A DNA stretch of 64,000 nucleotides, from positions 1 through 64,000 of the forward strand of contig NZ_AQGU01000018.1 in NCBI RefSeq assembly GCF_014905615.1. The letters are read 5' to 3'. Source of the stretch: Pseudoalteromonas aliena SW19. Lineage in GTDB: Bacteria > Pseudomonadota > Gammaproteobacteria > Enterobacterales > Alteromonadaceae. A program made the translations under genes and the position numbers. Positions 1 to 10,060 of this stretch are shown piece by piece (position 1 is the first letter of the stretch; each line of letters begins with the position of its first letter). The notes under the pieces are model-generated. The model had not been told where the DNA came from, made no database searches, and worked only from the letters and a program-made list of their open reading frames with translations.

Positions 1-28
1 CGTAGGGCACCGACTTCAAATTAAAGAG

Positions 29-57
29 AGCCCGAACCTAACGATTCGGGCTTTTTT
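29..57 (+). terminator. Rho-independent terminator of an upstream gene
   Basis: The stem AGCCCGAA/TTCGGGCT is followed by a run of six T. No gene is visible before it in the window, so it closes a transcript entering from the left edge, or serves as a bidirectional terminator. Confidence 0.8.
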
Positions 58-135
58 ACGTCTGTAGAAAAATTAATTTAGGTTGTACAAACTCAAATTG
101 AAACAGCCTGAAGACAGCCTCCGGCGATGCTAGTG

Positions 136-293
136 ATACCAAACTGCATAAATCTTTGATCAATTTAACGAATTAAATTGCACTATAACGTCGTTAAAAT
201 TTTTTATTTAGAACAATTAGATACAAAAATTTTGCCTAGTTCTAGCGTAATTTTTTAACGTTAAATAGACCCCATATATAAGCAGATTGGTAT
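136..293. repeat. Interspersed repeat with ATACCAA/TTGGTAT ends, copy 1
   Basis: This AT-rich segment starts ATACCAAACTGC and ends GCAGATTGGTAT, so its termini are inverted repeats. Its interior shares words with other intergenic copies in the window (around 6480-6616, 30086-30211, 49215-49409), including a block of the form GTTAAAA-TTT-TAGAACAA. It occupies most of the gap upstream of the DUF2066 gene. It is not coding. It is probably a MITE-like or palindromic repeat family; no transposase is visible for it. Confidence 0.6.
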
Positions 294-420
294 TAATCAA
301 TTTGAAGGATTAAATCTGACGCTAACAGCATTAAAAATTCCTATTTATAAATTACATATACCACTATAGATAACAAATATAATTTTGCTTTGTCAGTGGC
401 TTTGATTTAGGATCAAAATA
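294..420. repeat. Partial second copy of the TTGGTAT-ended repeat
   Basis: Directly after copy 1 the sequence AATCAATTTGAAGGATTAA, then a GACGCTAAC block, matches the interior of the copy at 6481-6616. The right terminus is not recognisable, so this looks like a degenerate or truncated tandem copy. The promoter of the following gene must lie within or just after it. Confidence 0.45.
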
Positions 421-445
421 GTTTAAAACCAAGAACTAATAGCCT

Positions 446-1501
446 GTGCATAGATTATTAATTAGCGCCATCTCCATTTTATTTTGTTTTTCTATTTCGG
501 CAGTTGAAGTAACTGATCTATATCAAGATATTTTAAAAGTAGATGACAAAACTAGAGACACCCGATTAGCGGCGAGTCGCAAAGCTTTACTCAATGTTTT
601 AGTGAAAGTAAGTGGTGATGAAACTGCAGATCAAAACAAGCAAGCACAGCAGCGCACGAAAGATATTTCTGATTATATGCTCAAGTTTGAATATGACGAG
701 AGAGCAAATGGACAATTAAAACTCGTGGTTAAATTTGAAGCTCGAAAGATCAATGCATTAATTAAGGAGCTTAACTTGCCTTTATGGGGAGTACAGCGTC
801 CGTTAGTTGCAATATGGTTAGGTATTGAAGACAACTGGCGTAGAGAACTGGTAACTCAAGAAAGCTACCCGCAATTAGAGCAGTTGATTTATGACAAAGC
901 TGGGCGTCGTGGTTTACCGGTAATTGTTCCCTTGCTTGATTTACAAGATAGACGTTTAGTGGGTATTCCAGAGGTGTGGGGTAATTTCTCAGAACCAGTA
1001 GAAGAAGCCTCTAGACGTTATAGTGCTGAGCGAAGTATTACTGCAAGAATGTATAAAGAAACAGATAGCGAAAATTGGATTTTAGATTGGCGCTTTACTA
1101 ATGATGATTTATTTGATTCTAATCGATTAACGGGCGATAAACAGCAAATAGTGAGCCAAATGATTGATACGCTAGCACGTGGCCTTGCAAGTGAGTACGC
1201 TATTGATCCAAATGCTTATTATGAACAAGCAACGGCTTCATTAACATTGAAAGGCACGCAAAGTTTTGTTGATATTGAGCGTGCGAAACGTAGACTACTG
1301 AATTTAAGTGTTGTTACTGAGGTTACAATTGTTCGAAAAACATCAGAGTTTGTCGAGTTTAAACTAAATCACACGGGAAACCTTACCGATCTTAAAAAAG
1401 GTTTAGGACTTGAATCTTCGTTCAAGGACTACAAGGATCCACGCGACTTTTACCATGTTGTCGATAAAAATAGTCTAGAGTATCAGTGGGTAACGCCATA
1501 A
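446..1501 (+). CDS. DUF2066 domain-containing exported protein
   Basis: A 351-residue protein with a signal peptide: a basic MHR start, a hydrophobic stretch to about residue 18, and likely cleavage before VEVTDLY. The rest is soluble, so it is probably periplasmic. It resembles the DUF2066 family, which commonly sits directly before hda in marine gammaproteobacteria; the function of the family is not known. The start is GTG; no in-frame ATG lies near the signal peptide. The stop codon overlaps the next ATG by one base (TAATG), so it is co-transcribed and translationally coupled with hda. Confidence 0.8.
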   Translation: MHRLLISAISILFCFSISAVEVTDLYQDILKVDDKTRDTRLAASRKALLNVLVKVSGDETADQNKQAQQRTKDISDYMLKFEYDERANGQLKLVVKFEARKINALIKELNLPLWGVQRPLVAIWLGIEDNWRRELVTQESYPQLEQLIYDKAGRRGLPVIVPLLDLQDRRLVGIPEVWGNFSEPVEEASRRYSAERSITARMYKETDSENWILDWRFTNDDLFDSNRLTGDKQQIVSQMIDTLARGLASEYAIDPNAYYEQATASLTLKGTQSFVDIERAKRRLLNLSVVTEVTIVRKTSEFVEFKLNHTGNLTDLKKGLGLESSFKDYKDPRDFYHVVDKNSLEYQWVTP

Positions 1502-2211
1502 TGTTAACGTCAGATCCTATGCAAATGGCATTACCGGTAACACTACCGGATGACGAAACATTTGCATCGTATTTCGGTGGGGAAGATTCGTTAGAGGTTA
1601 ATCATTTAAAGGATAGTTTTTTAAAGTTAGCAAAAGCGTTTCAGTACACTTATTTATGTGGGTTAGGCGATTCAGGCAAATCTCACCTTTTGTATGCAAC
1701 CTGTATAAAAGCACAAGAGCGTGGCTTATCTAATATGTTATTGTCAATGCGCGAAGTGATAGATTTTGGACCTATGGTTTTAGATGGTTTAGAAGCGCTT
1801 GATGTTTTATGTATTGATGATGTACACCTAGTGGCTGGAAATGATGCATGGGAAAAAGCATTATTTAACTTTTTTAACAGATTTAACGAGCCTGGAAAAA
1901 TGCTGGTTGTTACTGCTGATTTACTCCCTAGCATGCTTAATATTACGCTGCCTGATTTAGAATCTCGCCTAACGTGGGGAACAACCTTTCAAATTCGCTC
2001 TATGAGTGATGATGATAAAGCACAAGCACTTGTTAAGCGTGCTCATATGCGTGGCCTTGAATTAAGTGATGAATGTGCACGTTTTTTATTGACGCGCTTA
2101 AGCCGTGATATGCGTGCTTTACTCGATGTACTTGACACATTAGATCACGCATCGATGGCCGCACAGCGAAAATTAACAATTCCTTTTATAAAATCAACGT
2201 TAAAGCTGTAG
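1501..2211 (+). CDS. hda: DnaA regulatory inactivator Hda
   Basis: A 236-residue AAA+ protein of the DnaA/Hda family. In the known system Hda binds the DNA-loaded beta clamp and stimulates hydrolysis of DnaA-bound ATP, preventing re-initiation of replication. The N-terminus carries a clamp-binding motif QMALP (residues 8-12), followed by LPDDETFASYF as in other Hda proteins. The P-loop GLGDSGKS is at about 54-61, and CIDDVH provides Walker B. The ATG in TAATG is chosen because the clamp motif must be near the N-terminus and it couples to the upstream gene; a GTG five codons earlier is the alternative. Confidence 0.93.
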   Translation: MLTSDPMQMALPVTLPDDETFASYFGGEDSLEVNHLKDSFLKLAKAFQYTYLCGLGDSGKSHLLYATCIKAQERGLSNMLLSMREVIDFGPMVLDGLEALDVLCIDDVHLVAGNDAWEKALFNFFNRFNEPGKMLVVTADLLPSMLNITLPDLESRLTWGTTFQIRSMSDDDKAQALVKRAHMRGLELSDECARFLLTRLSRDMRALLDVLDTLDHASMAAQRKLTIPFIKSTLKL

Positions 2212-2213
2212 TA

Positions 2214-2230
2214 GGTCTAGAATCTAGACC
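2214..2230. other. Small perfect hairpin after hda
   Basis: GGTCTAG and CTAGACC form a 7-bp stem with a 3-base loop two bases after the hda stop codon. No T-run follows on the plus strand, so it is at best a weak terminator or an mRNA 3'-end protector. Confidence 0.4.
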
Positions 2231-2280
2231 CTGCTTTCAGTTATCATAAGCTATTACTTAACAGCAATCACCTTCTGTGA

Positions 2281-3276
<996 letters not shown>

Positions 3277-3291
3277 GAGTGAAACAATAAA

Positions 3292-5679
3292 ATGAAATTT
3301 AGTGAAAAGTGGTTAAGAGAGTGGGTTAATCCTGCTATTGATACGCAAGCTCTTTCGGAACAGCTTTCAATGGCTGGTCTAGAAGTTGATGGCGTTGAGC
3401 CTGCTGCTGCCAAATTTAATGGCGTAGTTGTAGGTGAAGTTGTTGAATGTGGACAACACCCAGATGCAGATAAACTGCGTGTTACCAAAATTAACGTCGG
3501 TGGCGATGAGCTACTTGATATCGTGTGTGGTGCACCAAATTGTCGTTTAGGTATTAAAGTTGCTGTTGCAACTGTTGGCGCTGTACTGCCTGGTGACTTT
3601 AAAATTAAAAAAGCCAAACTACGCGGCCAACCTTCAAACGGAATGCTATGTGCTTTTGTTGAACTAGGTATTAGCGAAGAAGGCGACGGCATTATGGAAT
3701 TGCCAAGCGATGCACCAATAGGCACTGATTTACGTGACTACCTAGGTCTTGATGATAATATTATAGATGTTGATTTAACACCAAACCGTGGTGACTGCTT
3801 AGGTATAAAAGGTCTAGCACGCGAAGTAGGCGTTTTAAATAGTATTGACGTAAACGTATTAGATATTCCAGCTGTTACTCCAACAATTGATGACAAAGTA
3901 TTGATTGAACTAGTTAACGACGACGCATGTCCTCGTTACCTTGGTCGTGTGATAAAGGGCATTAACCTTGATGCAGAAACACCGCTTTGGATGGTTGAAA
4001 AGCTACGCCGCAGTGGCGTACGTTCAATCGACCCAGTGGTTGATGTTACAAACTATGTATTACTTGAGCTTGGTCACCCAATGCACGCGTTTGATTTAAA
4101 TGCGATTGAAGGTGGTATTAAAGTACGTAGTGCAAACGCAAGTGAAGAACTTGTTTTATTAGACGGTAACACCGCTAAATTAAACGACACAACACTTGTG
4201 ATAGCCGATCATAACAAAGCACTAGCAATTGCGGGTGTTTTTGGTGGTGAGCAATCAGGTGTTACAGATAAAACATCTGATATATTACTTGAAAGTGCAT
4301 TTTTTAACCCTGTAGCAATTGCAGGACAAGCACGTAGCTACGGTTTACACACTGATGCTTCACACCGTTATGAACGCGGTGTTGATTTTGCTCTGCAACA
4401 TGATGCAATGGAACGTGCAACAGCGCTACTTCTTGAAATCGTAGGCGGTCAAGCAGGCCCAGTTGTTGAAGCTGTAGCGGCTGACAAACTACCAAAAGTG
4501 ACTGAAGTACGTCTTCGTCGTGCTCGTTTAGACCGTGTTATTGGTCATCATATTGAAGATGCTAAAGTAACTGATATTCTTACGCGTTTAGGCCTTGATG
4601 TTAAAGTAGAAAATGAAAGCTGGAGTGCGGACGTACCAAGCTACCGTTTTGATATTCGCATCGAAGAAGATTTAATTGAAGAAGTAGCACGTGTTTACGG
4701 TTACAACAGCATTCCTAATGTTGCACCAACTGCAAAACTTAAAATGACGACACATAACGAAGCAACTATTGCGCTTAGCAAGTTCCGCAATACGCTAGTG
4801 ACTCGTGGTTACCAAGAAGCAATCACGTACAGTTTTGTAGATCCTAAAGCACAAGCTATTTTACACCCTGAGTGTAAAGCAATGGAATTACCGCACCCTA
4901 TTTCAATTGAAATGTCAGCGATGCGTGTAAGTTTAATGCCGGGTTTATTAGCGTCTGTAGCGTATAACCAAAATCGCCAACAGCCTCGTATTCGTTTATT
5001 TGAACATGGTCTTAAATTTATAAGCGACGAAAGTGCAGAAAATGGTGTTTACCAAGTACCGGTTATTGGCGGCGTTATTACGGGTCTTGTAAATGGTGAA
5101 CATTGGGTTGAAGAAAAACGTAACGTTGATTTTTACGATTTAAAAGGTGATGTTGAAGCCTTACTTGCAATTACTAATGACGTTACTCGCTTTGAAATTA
5201 AAGCCGAGCAGTCAGATGGACTTCATCCTGGTCAATCAGCAGTAATCTATGTTGATGGCAAAAAGGTTGGTTTTTTTGGTGCTTTACACCCTCAAGCTCA
5301 AAAGTCGTTAGATATCAACAACGCAACTTTTGTTTTTGAAATTGAAATGTCAGCAATAGAAAAAAGAAATTTACCGCAGGCAGAAGGGGTGTCTAAATTC
5401 CCTTCAAATCGCCGCGACATCGCTATTTTAGTGGCGGACAGCGTTCAATCTGGTGATATTTTAAGCGCGATCGAAAAAGTTGGCGGAAATCAATTGGTTG
5501 ACCTAAACTTATTCGATGTGTATAAGGGCAAAGGTATTGAGCCAAATTGTAAGAGTTTGGCGATTGCTCTAACACTGCAAGCGGTTGATAGAACACTCGA
5601 AGAGAAAGATATCAATCTAGTAGTTGATAACGTGGTGGCCGAATTGGCCGAACAGTTTAATGCATCGTTGAGGGACTAG
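3292..5679 (+). CDS. pheT: Phenylalanyl-tRNA synthetase beta subunit
   Basis: A 795-residue partner of PheS that contributes tRNA binding and editing. Recognisable parts in order are an N-terminal EMAP/tRNA-binding OB fold ([19 protein letters not shown], about 40-60), [12 protein letters not shown], the B3/B4 editing region with [10 protein letters not shown], the B5 DNA-binding-like domain, and the C-terminal ferredoxin-fold anticodon-binding domain ([12 protein letters not shown]). The size is normal for the family. It lies in the pheS-pheT-ihfA operon, with ihfA starting three bases after its stop codon. Confidence 0.96.
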   Translation: MKFSEKWLREWVNPAIDTQALSEQLSMAGLEVDGVEPAAAKFNGVVVGEVVECGQHPDADKLRVTKINVGGDELLDIVCGAPNCRLGIKVAVATVGAVLPGDFKIKKAKLRGQPSNGMLCAFVELGISEEGDGIMELPSDAPIGTDLRDYLGLDDNIIDVDLTPNRGDCLGIKGLAREVGVLNSIDVNVLDIPAVTPTIDDKVLIELVNDDACPRYLGRVIKGINLDAETPLWMVEKLRRSGVRSIDPVVDVTNYVLLELGHPMHAFDLNAIEGGIKVRSANASEELVLLDGNTAKLNDTTLVIADHNKALAIAGVFGGEQSGVTDKTSDILLESAFFNPVAIAGQARSYGLHTDASHRYERGVDFALQHDAMERATALLLEIVGGQAGPVVEAVAADKLPKVTEVRLRRARLDRVIGHHIEDAKVTDILTRLGLDVKVENESWSADVPSYRFDIRIEEDLIEEVARVYGYNSIPNVAPTAKLKMTTHNEATIALSKFRNTLVTRGYQEAITYSFVDPKAQAILHPECKAMELPHPISIEMSAMRVSLMPGLLASVAYNQNRQQPRIRLFEHGLKFISDESAENGVYQVPVIGGVITGLVNGEHWVEEKRNVDFYDLKGDVEALLAITNDVTRFEIKAEQSDGLHPGQSAVIYVDGKKVGFFGALHPQAQKSLDINNATFVFEIEMSAIEKRNLPQAEGVSKFPSNRRDIAILVADSVQSGDILSAIEKVGGNQLVDLNLFDVYKGKGIEPNCKSLAIALTLQAVDRTLEEKDINLVVDNVVAELAEQFNASLRD

Positions 5680-5681
5680 AT

Positions 5682-5981
5682 ATGGCGCTTACTAAAGCCG
5701 ACATAGCTGAACACCTATTTGAAAAGCTCGGGATCAATAAAAAAGATGCCAAAGATTTAGTTGAAGCGTTTTTTGAAGAAATCCGCTCAGCGCTAGAAAA
5801 AGGCGAGCAGGTTAAGCTCTCTGGATTTGGTAACTTTGATCTTCGAGATAAAAAAGAAAGACCAGGCCGCAATCCGAAAACAGGTGAAGATATTCCTATT
5901 TCGGCGCGTCGTGTGGTGACCTTTAGACCAGGTCAGAAGCTTAAAACCCGTGTTGAAGTGGGTACAAGCAAAGAAAAATAA
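5682..5981 (+). CDS. ihfA: Integration host factor alpha subunit
   Basis: A 99-residue HU/IHF-family protein. With IhfB it bends DNA sharply at specific sites and acts in replication, transcription (notably sigma-54 promoters) and site-specific recombination. [16 protein letters not shown] and [14 protein letters not shown] are family hallmarks, and the intercalating beta-arm has [10 protein letters not shown] with the expected proline. It is the last gene of the pheST operon, as in other Gammaproteobacteria, and a strong terminator follows at once. Confidence 0.97.
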   Translation: MALTKADIAEHLFEKLGINKKDAKDLVEAFFEEIRSALEKGEQVKLSGFGNFDLRDKKERPGRNPKTGEDIPISARRVVTFRPGQKLKTRVEVGTSKEK

Positions 5982-6010
5982 AAAAAGGCAGCGTAAGCTG
6001 CCTTTTTTTT
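5982..6010 (+). terminator. Rho-independent terminator of pheST-ihfA
   Basis: GGCAGC-GTAA-GCTGCC is flanked by an A-run before and eight T after, directly after the ihfA stop. The A-run would also let it work on the opposite strand. Confidence 0.93.
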
Positions 6011-6053
6011 AATTACGCTTCTGAGCTGCTTATACCAATTCGCAATAATACTT

Positions 6054-6476
6054 AACCTGAACTCTGGTTAAGATATTTACTAATATATTGAATCATAATA
6101 ATATTTAAACTCGCGGATTCAAATCTGAAGTACATAACGTTTAGGCGGCTTTAGCCGCCAAGTGATCCTGCATCAATTTTGCCGGCGTTTCAAATCTAAG
6201 TGTCTTCCTCGGACGATTATTAAGTTGCTCAAGTACTGGTATAACTTGTGCTGGTGTGACCGCTTTAAAATCTGTGCTCTTCGGGCAATACTGGCGTAGT
6301 AATCCATTCGTATTTTCATTCAATCCGCGCTCCCATGAATGATAAGGGTGAGCAAAATAAACAGGAACACTTAATGTCTCTGTGATTTGCTCATGATAAG
6401 CAGACTGGTATAAATTCAACGTAGTTAGCGCTGAAAATAGCTGCTCGAGATAGATTTATTATCCAGAGTTCAGGTT
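6054..6476. mobile_element. AACCTGAACTCTGG MITE, copy 1, interrupted by an IS30 remnant
   Basis: The left terminus AACCTGAACTCTGG and right terminus CCAGAGTTCAGGTT are perfect inverted repeats, flanked by ACTT on both sides (6050-6053 and 6477-6480). The outer parts match the intact 195-bp copy at 57333-57527: 6054 to about 6110 equals its one end, and about 6410-6476 equals its other end. The middle of the MITE is replaced by IS30-like DNA. Confidence 0.75.
6141..6419 (-). pseudogene. IS30-family transposase, C-terminal remnant
   Basis: About 92 codons encode only the end of an IS30-family transposase. HSWERGLNENTNGLLRQYCP is the conserved region around the last catalytic glutamate, followed by LNNRPRKTLRFETPAKL, typical of the family C-terminus. 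The N-terminal helix-turn-helix and the first two catalytic aspartates are missing, so it cannot be active. The true homology ends near 6410, where MITE sequence begins. The remnant is embedded in a MITE, so the IS inserted there and was later deleted at one end. Confidence 0.85.
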
Positions 6477-6822
6477 ACTTAATCAATTTGAGGGATTAAA
6501 TCTGACGCTAATTGCGTTAAAATTTCTGATATAGAACAAAATAACGAAATTTTTGCCTTGTCATTGACACGATTTTCTTACCTTAAAAAAGATCACTTAA
6601 TTAAGCGAATTGGTATCACTAGGTAGAGCAAATCTCAATTTTGAAAAGTCAGCCAGCACTACCAAATCTTTTTTAACTAACTGTAACATCCTCACAGTGT
6701 TCAACGCTCCCTCATCGCTAATATGAAAAAAACGCAACCAAAAATGTATAGAATTAGCCAAAGGTATTGCTAAAGTTTACGCTTTTCTAAAATCATTTGG
6801 CCCCGAATAGTAGAGAATAACC

Positions 6823-6837
6823 TGAGATTAAATTAGA
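6823..6837. promoter_or_regulatory. Possible HexR-like operator upstream of gap
   Basis: The 15-mer TGAGATTAAATTAGA matches about 12 of 15 positions of the HexR consensus TGTARTWWWATTACA recalled from Shewanella-type bacteria, where HexR controls central carbon genes including gap. It lies about 55 bases before the gap start. The match is imperfect and was found by eye, so this is only a candidate. Confidence 0.25.
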
Positions 6838-6892
6838 ATAGCTGTGCCCATTTGGGCTATCCGTTCAAAAATGTTTAACTTAGGTAAATAAA

Positions 6893-8335
6893 ATGACCTC
6901 ATCTCACGAGTTAGAATACACGAATAGTTGGCAAGAGCGCCAAGATTACGCAGAAAGCATGCAACCAATCATAGGTAAGCTTTATCGTAATCGTGGTATT
7001 GAAATTGCTGTATATGGCCGTCCTCTCGTAAATGCCAGTACTATCGATATTATCAAATCTCATAAAACTGTTGCTCAGTTTGAAGGCACTAAATTACGTT
7101 TACGCGAAAGCTTCCCGTTCTTAGAAGCTATCAGCAAAATGGACTTGAACTCTGCACGTATAGATATTGGTAAACTTGCTTATAGCTACTTGTACACTGA
7201 GTCTGCTAACGGCCGTTCAGTAGAGACGTTTGTAAAAGATGAGCTTGCAGAAATAGCTGACTCACCAGCTAGAGAGCCGCGTGATGTTGTACTTTATGGC
7301 TTTGGCCGTATTGGTCGTTTACTTGCGCGCTTGTTGATTGAAAAATCAGGTCCATATTCAGATTTACGTTTGCGCGCGATTGTTGTGCGAGGTGGTAAAG
7401 AGGGCGATCTTGAAAAACGTGCAAGCTTATTGCGCCGAGATTCAATCCATGGCCCATTCAACGGTTCAATCACGATTGACAAAGAACGTAACGCTATTAA
7501 AGCTAATGGCAGCTACATCCAAGTTATTTATGCTAACTCTCCTAGCGAAATTGATTATACTCAATACGGTATCGACAATGCATTGATTGTTGATAACACG
7601 GGTATTTGGAAAGATGAAGCAGGCCTTGGTCAGCATCTAGAGTGTAAAGGCGCCGCAAAAGTATTACTAACAGCGCCTGCAAAAGGTAATATCAAAAATA
7701 TCGTATATGGTGTTAATAACAAAGATATTTTGCCTGAAGATAAAATTGTATGTGCAGCGAGCTGTACAACCAATGCAATTACACCAACGCTTAAAGCACT
7801 AAATGATAAGTTTGGTATTAATAATGGCCATGTTGAAACTGTTCACTCGTACACGAACGATCAAAACCTTATCGATAACTACCACAAAGCAGAGCGCCGT
7901 GGCCGTGCCGCTGCACTTAATATGGTAATCACTGAAACAGGTGCTGCAAAAGCGGTTTCAAAAGCATTACCAGAGCTTGAAGGCAAGTTAACAGGTAACG
8001 CAATCCGCGTACCCACACCGAATGTATCGCTCGCTATTTTGAACCTTAACTTAGCAAAAAGCACAACGGTTGAAGAGTTAAACTCATTCCTACGTCATGC
8101 TGCACTTCATTCCGATTTGCGCGATCAAATTGATTACACAGCATCAACGGAAATTGTATCTACCGATTTAGTAGGTAGCCGTTACGCAGGTGTTGTTGAT
8201 TCACAAGCGACGATCGTTGAAGATAACCGTATTGTATTATATGTATGGTATGACAATGAATTCGGTTACAGCTGCCAAGTAGTTCGTTGTATGCGCGATA
8301 TGGCCGAAGTGTCATTCCCAAGCTTACCTCGCTAA
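6893..8335 (+). CDS. gap: Glyceraldehyde-3-phosphate dehydrogenase, long form
   Basis: A 480-residue NAD(P)-dependent GAPDH that converts glyceraldehyde-3-phosphate to 1,3-bisphosphoglycerate. An N-terminal extension of about 130 residues precedes the canonical Rossmann start GFGRIGR (136-142). The catalytic cysteine is Cys291 in SCTTN, and HSYTNDQNL plus the C-terminal WYDNEFGYSCQV are hallmarks. The extended form is widespread in Vibrio, Shewanella and Pseudoalteromonas. It is monocistronic, with a long upstream region and a terminator downstream. Whether it works mainly in glycolysis or gluconeogenesis cannot be told from sequence. Confidence 0.93.
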   Translation: MTSSHELEYTNSWQERQDYAESMQPIIGKLYRNRGIEIAVYGRPLVNASTIDIIKSHKTVAQFEGTKLRLRESFPFLEAISKMDLNSARIDIGKLAYSYLYTESANGRSVETFVKDELAEIADSPAREPRDVVLYGFGRIGRLLARLLIEKSGPYSDLRLRAIVVRGGKEGDLEKRASLLRRDSIHGPFNGSITIDKERNAIKANGSYIQVIYANSPSEIDYTQYGIDNALIVDNTGIWKDEAGLGQHLECKGAAKVLLTAPAKGNIKNIVYGVNNKDILPEDKIVCAASCTTNAITPTLKALNDKFGINNGHVETVHSYTNDQNLIDNYHKAERRGRAAALNMVITETGAAKAVSKALPELEGKLTGNAIRVPTPNVSLAILNLNLAKSTTVEELNSFLRHAALHSDLRDQIDYTASTEIVSTDLVGSRYAGVVDSQATIVEDNRIVLYVWYDNEFGYSCQVVRCMRDMAEVSFPSLPR

Positions 8336-8352
8336 TATATTGCAGTGATTTA

Positions 8353-8378
8353 AAAGCCAGCATTTTGCTGGCTTTTTT
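8353..8378 (+). terminator. Rho-independent terminator of gap
   Basis: AAGCCAGCA-TTT-TGCTGGCTT followed by six T, 17 bases after the gap stop codon. Confidence 0.93.
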
Positions 8379-8551
8379 GGTCATGTGTTATTTTTAAAGC
8401 TTATTCCATGTGATAGGCTTTAATTATGTAAGTGTTGGTCGTACTTTGTTTTTCGAAGTTCCCAGTATTTTTCTACACGTATGTGTGTACCTGTAGTGTT
8501 AGCTCTGCAAATTAGTAAGCAGATAAATTTATTTAACTTAAAGGTTTTTTC

Positions 8552-9679
8552 ATGAAAATCAGCAGCAATTTCGACAGTGGTAATATTAAAGTAATAGAAG
8601 CCACCGATCCTTTAAATATTCAATTAGAAATTAACAAAGATCATCAGTCTGAATTTTATCAGTGGTTTCACTTTCGCCTTGAAACAACGCCTTACCAATT
8701 GCATAAGTTAAATATTAATGAGCTTGAAAAATCAGCTTATCCAGATGGTTGGGAAGGTTACCAAGCAGTTGCGTCGTATGACCGTCAAACATGGTTTCGT
8801 GTACCATCAAGCTATGAAAATGGGACATTAAGTTTTGAAATCGAACCTGAGTGCGGCAGTGTGTATTTTGCCTACTTTGCACCATACAGCTATGAGCGCC
8901 ATTTAGATTTACTGTCTTGGGCACAAAGCCAAGGCGCTTGCCAATTAGAAACGCTGGGTGAAACGCTCGATGGCCGCGACATGAGCGTACTTAAAATTGG
9001 TGAGCCAAGTGAAGACAAGAAAAACATCTGGATCACAGCTCGTCAACACCCTGGTGAAACAATGGCGCAGTGGTACGTAGAAGGTCTACTTCACAAATTA
9101 CTTGATGATGAAGACCCACATGCAGCTGCGCTTCTATCAAAAGCAGTTTTTTACATTGTGCCAAATATGAACCCAGACGGCAGTGCGCGCGGGCATCTTC
9201 GTACTAACGCTAAAGGCGTTAACTTAAACCGTGAATGGCAAACACCAAGTATGGAAAATAGCCCTGAGGTTTACCTAGTCCTTAATAAAATGCGCGAAGC
9301 TGGTTTAGATATGCACCTTGACATACATGGCGATGAAGCTATCCCATATAACTTTGTGGCAGGCAGTGAAGGTATTCCAAGTTACGATGCACGTCTTAAA
9401 GGCTTAGAAGATAGCTTTAAAGCAGCACTTTTAACTATTACACCTGAATTCCAAGATGAGCATGGCTATCCAAAAGACGAGCCAGGCCAAGCTAACCTTA
9501 CGGTAGGTTCATCAGCCACGGCTGAAGAATTTAAAGCATTAACTTACACCGTTGAGATGCCATTTAAAGATAATAACGATTTACCAGATCCAGATTATGG
9601 CTGGTCAGACCGTCGTTCGTATCAATTTGGCCAAGATACGTTAGCGGCTATTGTTAATGTTGTTGATAATTTAAGATAA
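8552..9679 (+). CDS. M14-family zinc carboxypeptidase, cytosolic type
   Basis: A 375-residue protein of the M14 cytosolic carboxypeptidase-like group. An N-terminal beta domain (about 1-115) precedes the peptidase domain. Zinc ligands are visible as HPGE (His166, Glu169) and His259 in LDIHGDEA; NPDGSARGHLR and NLNREW form the substrate pocket, and Glu335 in TVEMPF is the likely catalytic base. There is no signal peptide, so it should be cytoplasmic. The physiological substrate is unknown. It is monocistronic, closed by its own terminator. Confidence 0.88.
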   Translation: MKISSNFDSGNIKVIEATDPLNIQLEINKDHQSEFYQWFHFRLETTPYQLHKLNINELEKSAYPDGWEGYQAVASYDRQTWFRVPSSYENGTLSFEIEPECGSVYFAYFAPYSYERHLDLLSWAQSQGACQLETLGETLDGRDMSVLKIGEPSEDKKNIWITARQHPGETMAQWYVEGLLHKLLDDEDPHAAALLSKAVFYIVPNMNPDGSARGHLRTNAKGVNLNREWQTPSMENSPEVYLVLNKMREAGLDMHLDIHGDEAIPYNFVAGSEGIPSYDARLKGLEDSFKAALLTITPEFQDEHGYPKDEPGQANLTVGSSATAEEFKALTYTVEMPFKDNNDLPDPDYGWSDRRSYQFGQDTLAAIVNVVDNLR

Positions 9680-9689
9680 AACGTTTATC

Positions 9690-9721
9690 AAAAGGGTATC
9701 AATAGTTTTGATACCCTTTTT
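9690..9721 (+). terminator. Rho-independent terminator of the M14 gene
   Basis: AAAAGGGTATCAA pairs with TTGATACCCTTTT around a short loop and ends in a T-run, 10 bases after the stop codon. The flanking A-run makes it potentially bidirectional. Confidence 0.92.
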
Positions 9722-10060
9722 GCTTTTAACAAAACCCTTTGTATAAAATAATAATAATCATCATATAGCAACTGCATTCTTAAAGCGTTTTCAACGCTTC
9801 TTCGCTGCGTATCATCGCCGTATCGGTACAAATCAATCTACTTTCATTTAAATACTTCAGGTGTAGTGCCTTACAACAAATGTGTAATTATATATTTTGA
9901 AAATTAAGTGTTAACAAAGTTGGTGTACTTAAGTTAATATTAATTAAATCATCAGTCGGGGCGGGAGAGGTACAACCTTATTTCGTAAAGCTTATGTTGC
10001 AAAGTAGCTAAAGCAGAGTCTCGTAATTAAAAATAATAAATATAACTATAGAGGATATCC
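9722..10060 (+). other. Non-coding leader region before the AGCS symporter
   Basis: No gene is visible. There is a small hairpin at 9783-9799 (AAGCGTT/AACGCTT). A G-rich segment starts near 9957, in which CGGGA (9962-9966) could pair with TCTCG (10019-10023) around a structured interior. The GGAGAG word recalls glycine riboswitches, but the conserved CCGAAGG-GCAA and CTCTCAGG parts are absent. The segment is best left as an unassigned 5' leader. Confidence 0.4.

Larger units (their letters stand above)
6032..6616. repeat. TTGGTAT-ended repeat split by a nested insertion, copy 2
   Basis: The left end ATACCAATT (6032-6040) and the right end AATTGGTAT (6608-6616) are perfect inverted repeats. 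The right part (6481-6616) matches the repeat family at the left edge of the window. The repeat is interrupted by the MITE at 6054-6476, which carries a 4-bp target duplication. Confidence 0.65.

Noticed and set aside
9957..10060. Glycine or lysine riboswitch
   Set aside because: Single words match (GGAGAG, AGAGGT), but the conserved cores of both classes are absent and the segment is too short.
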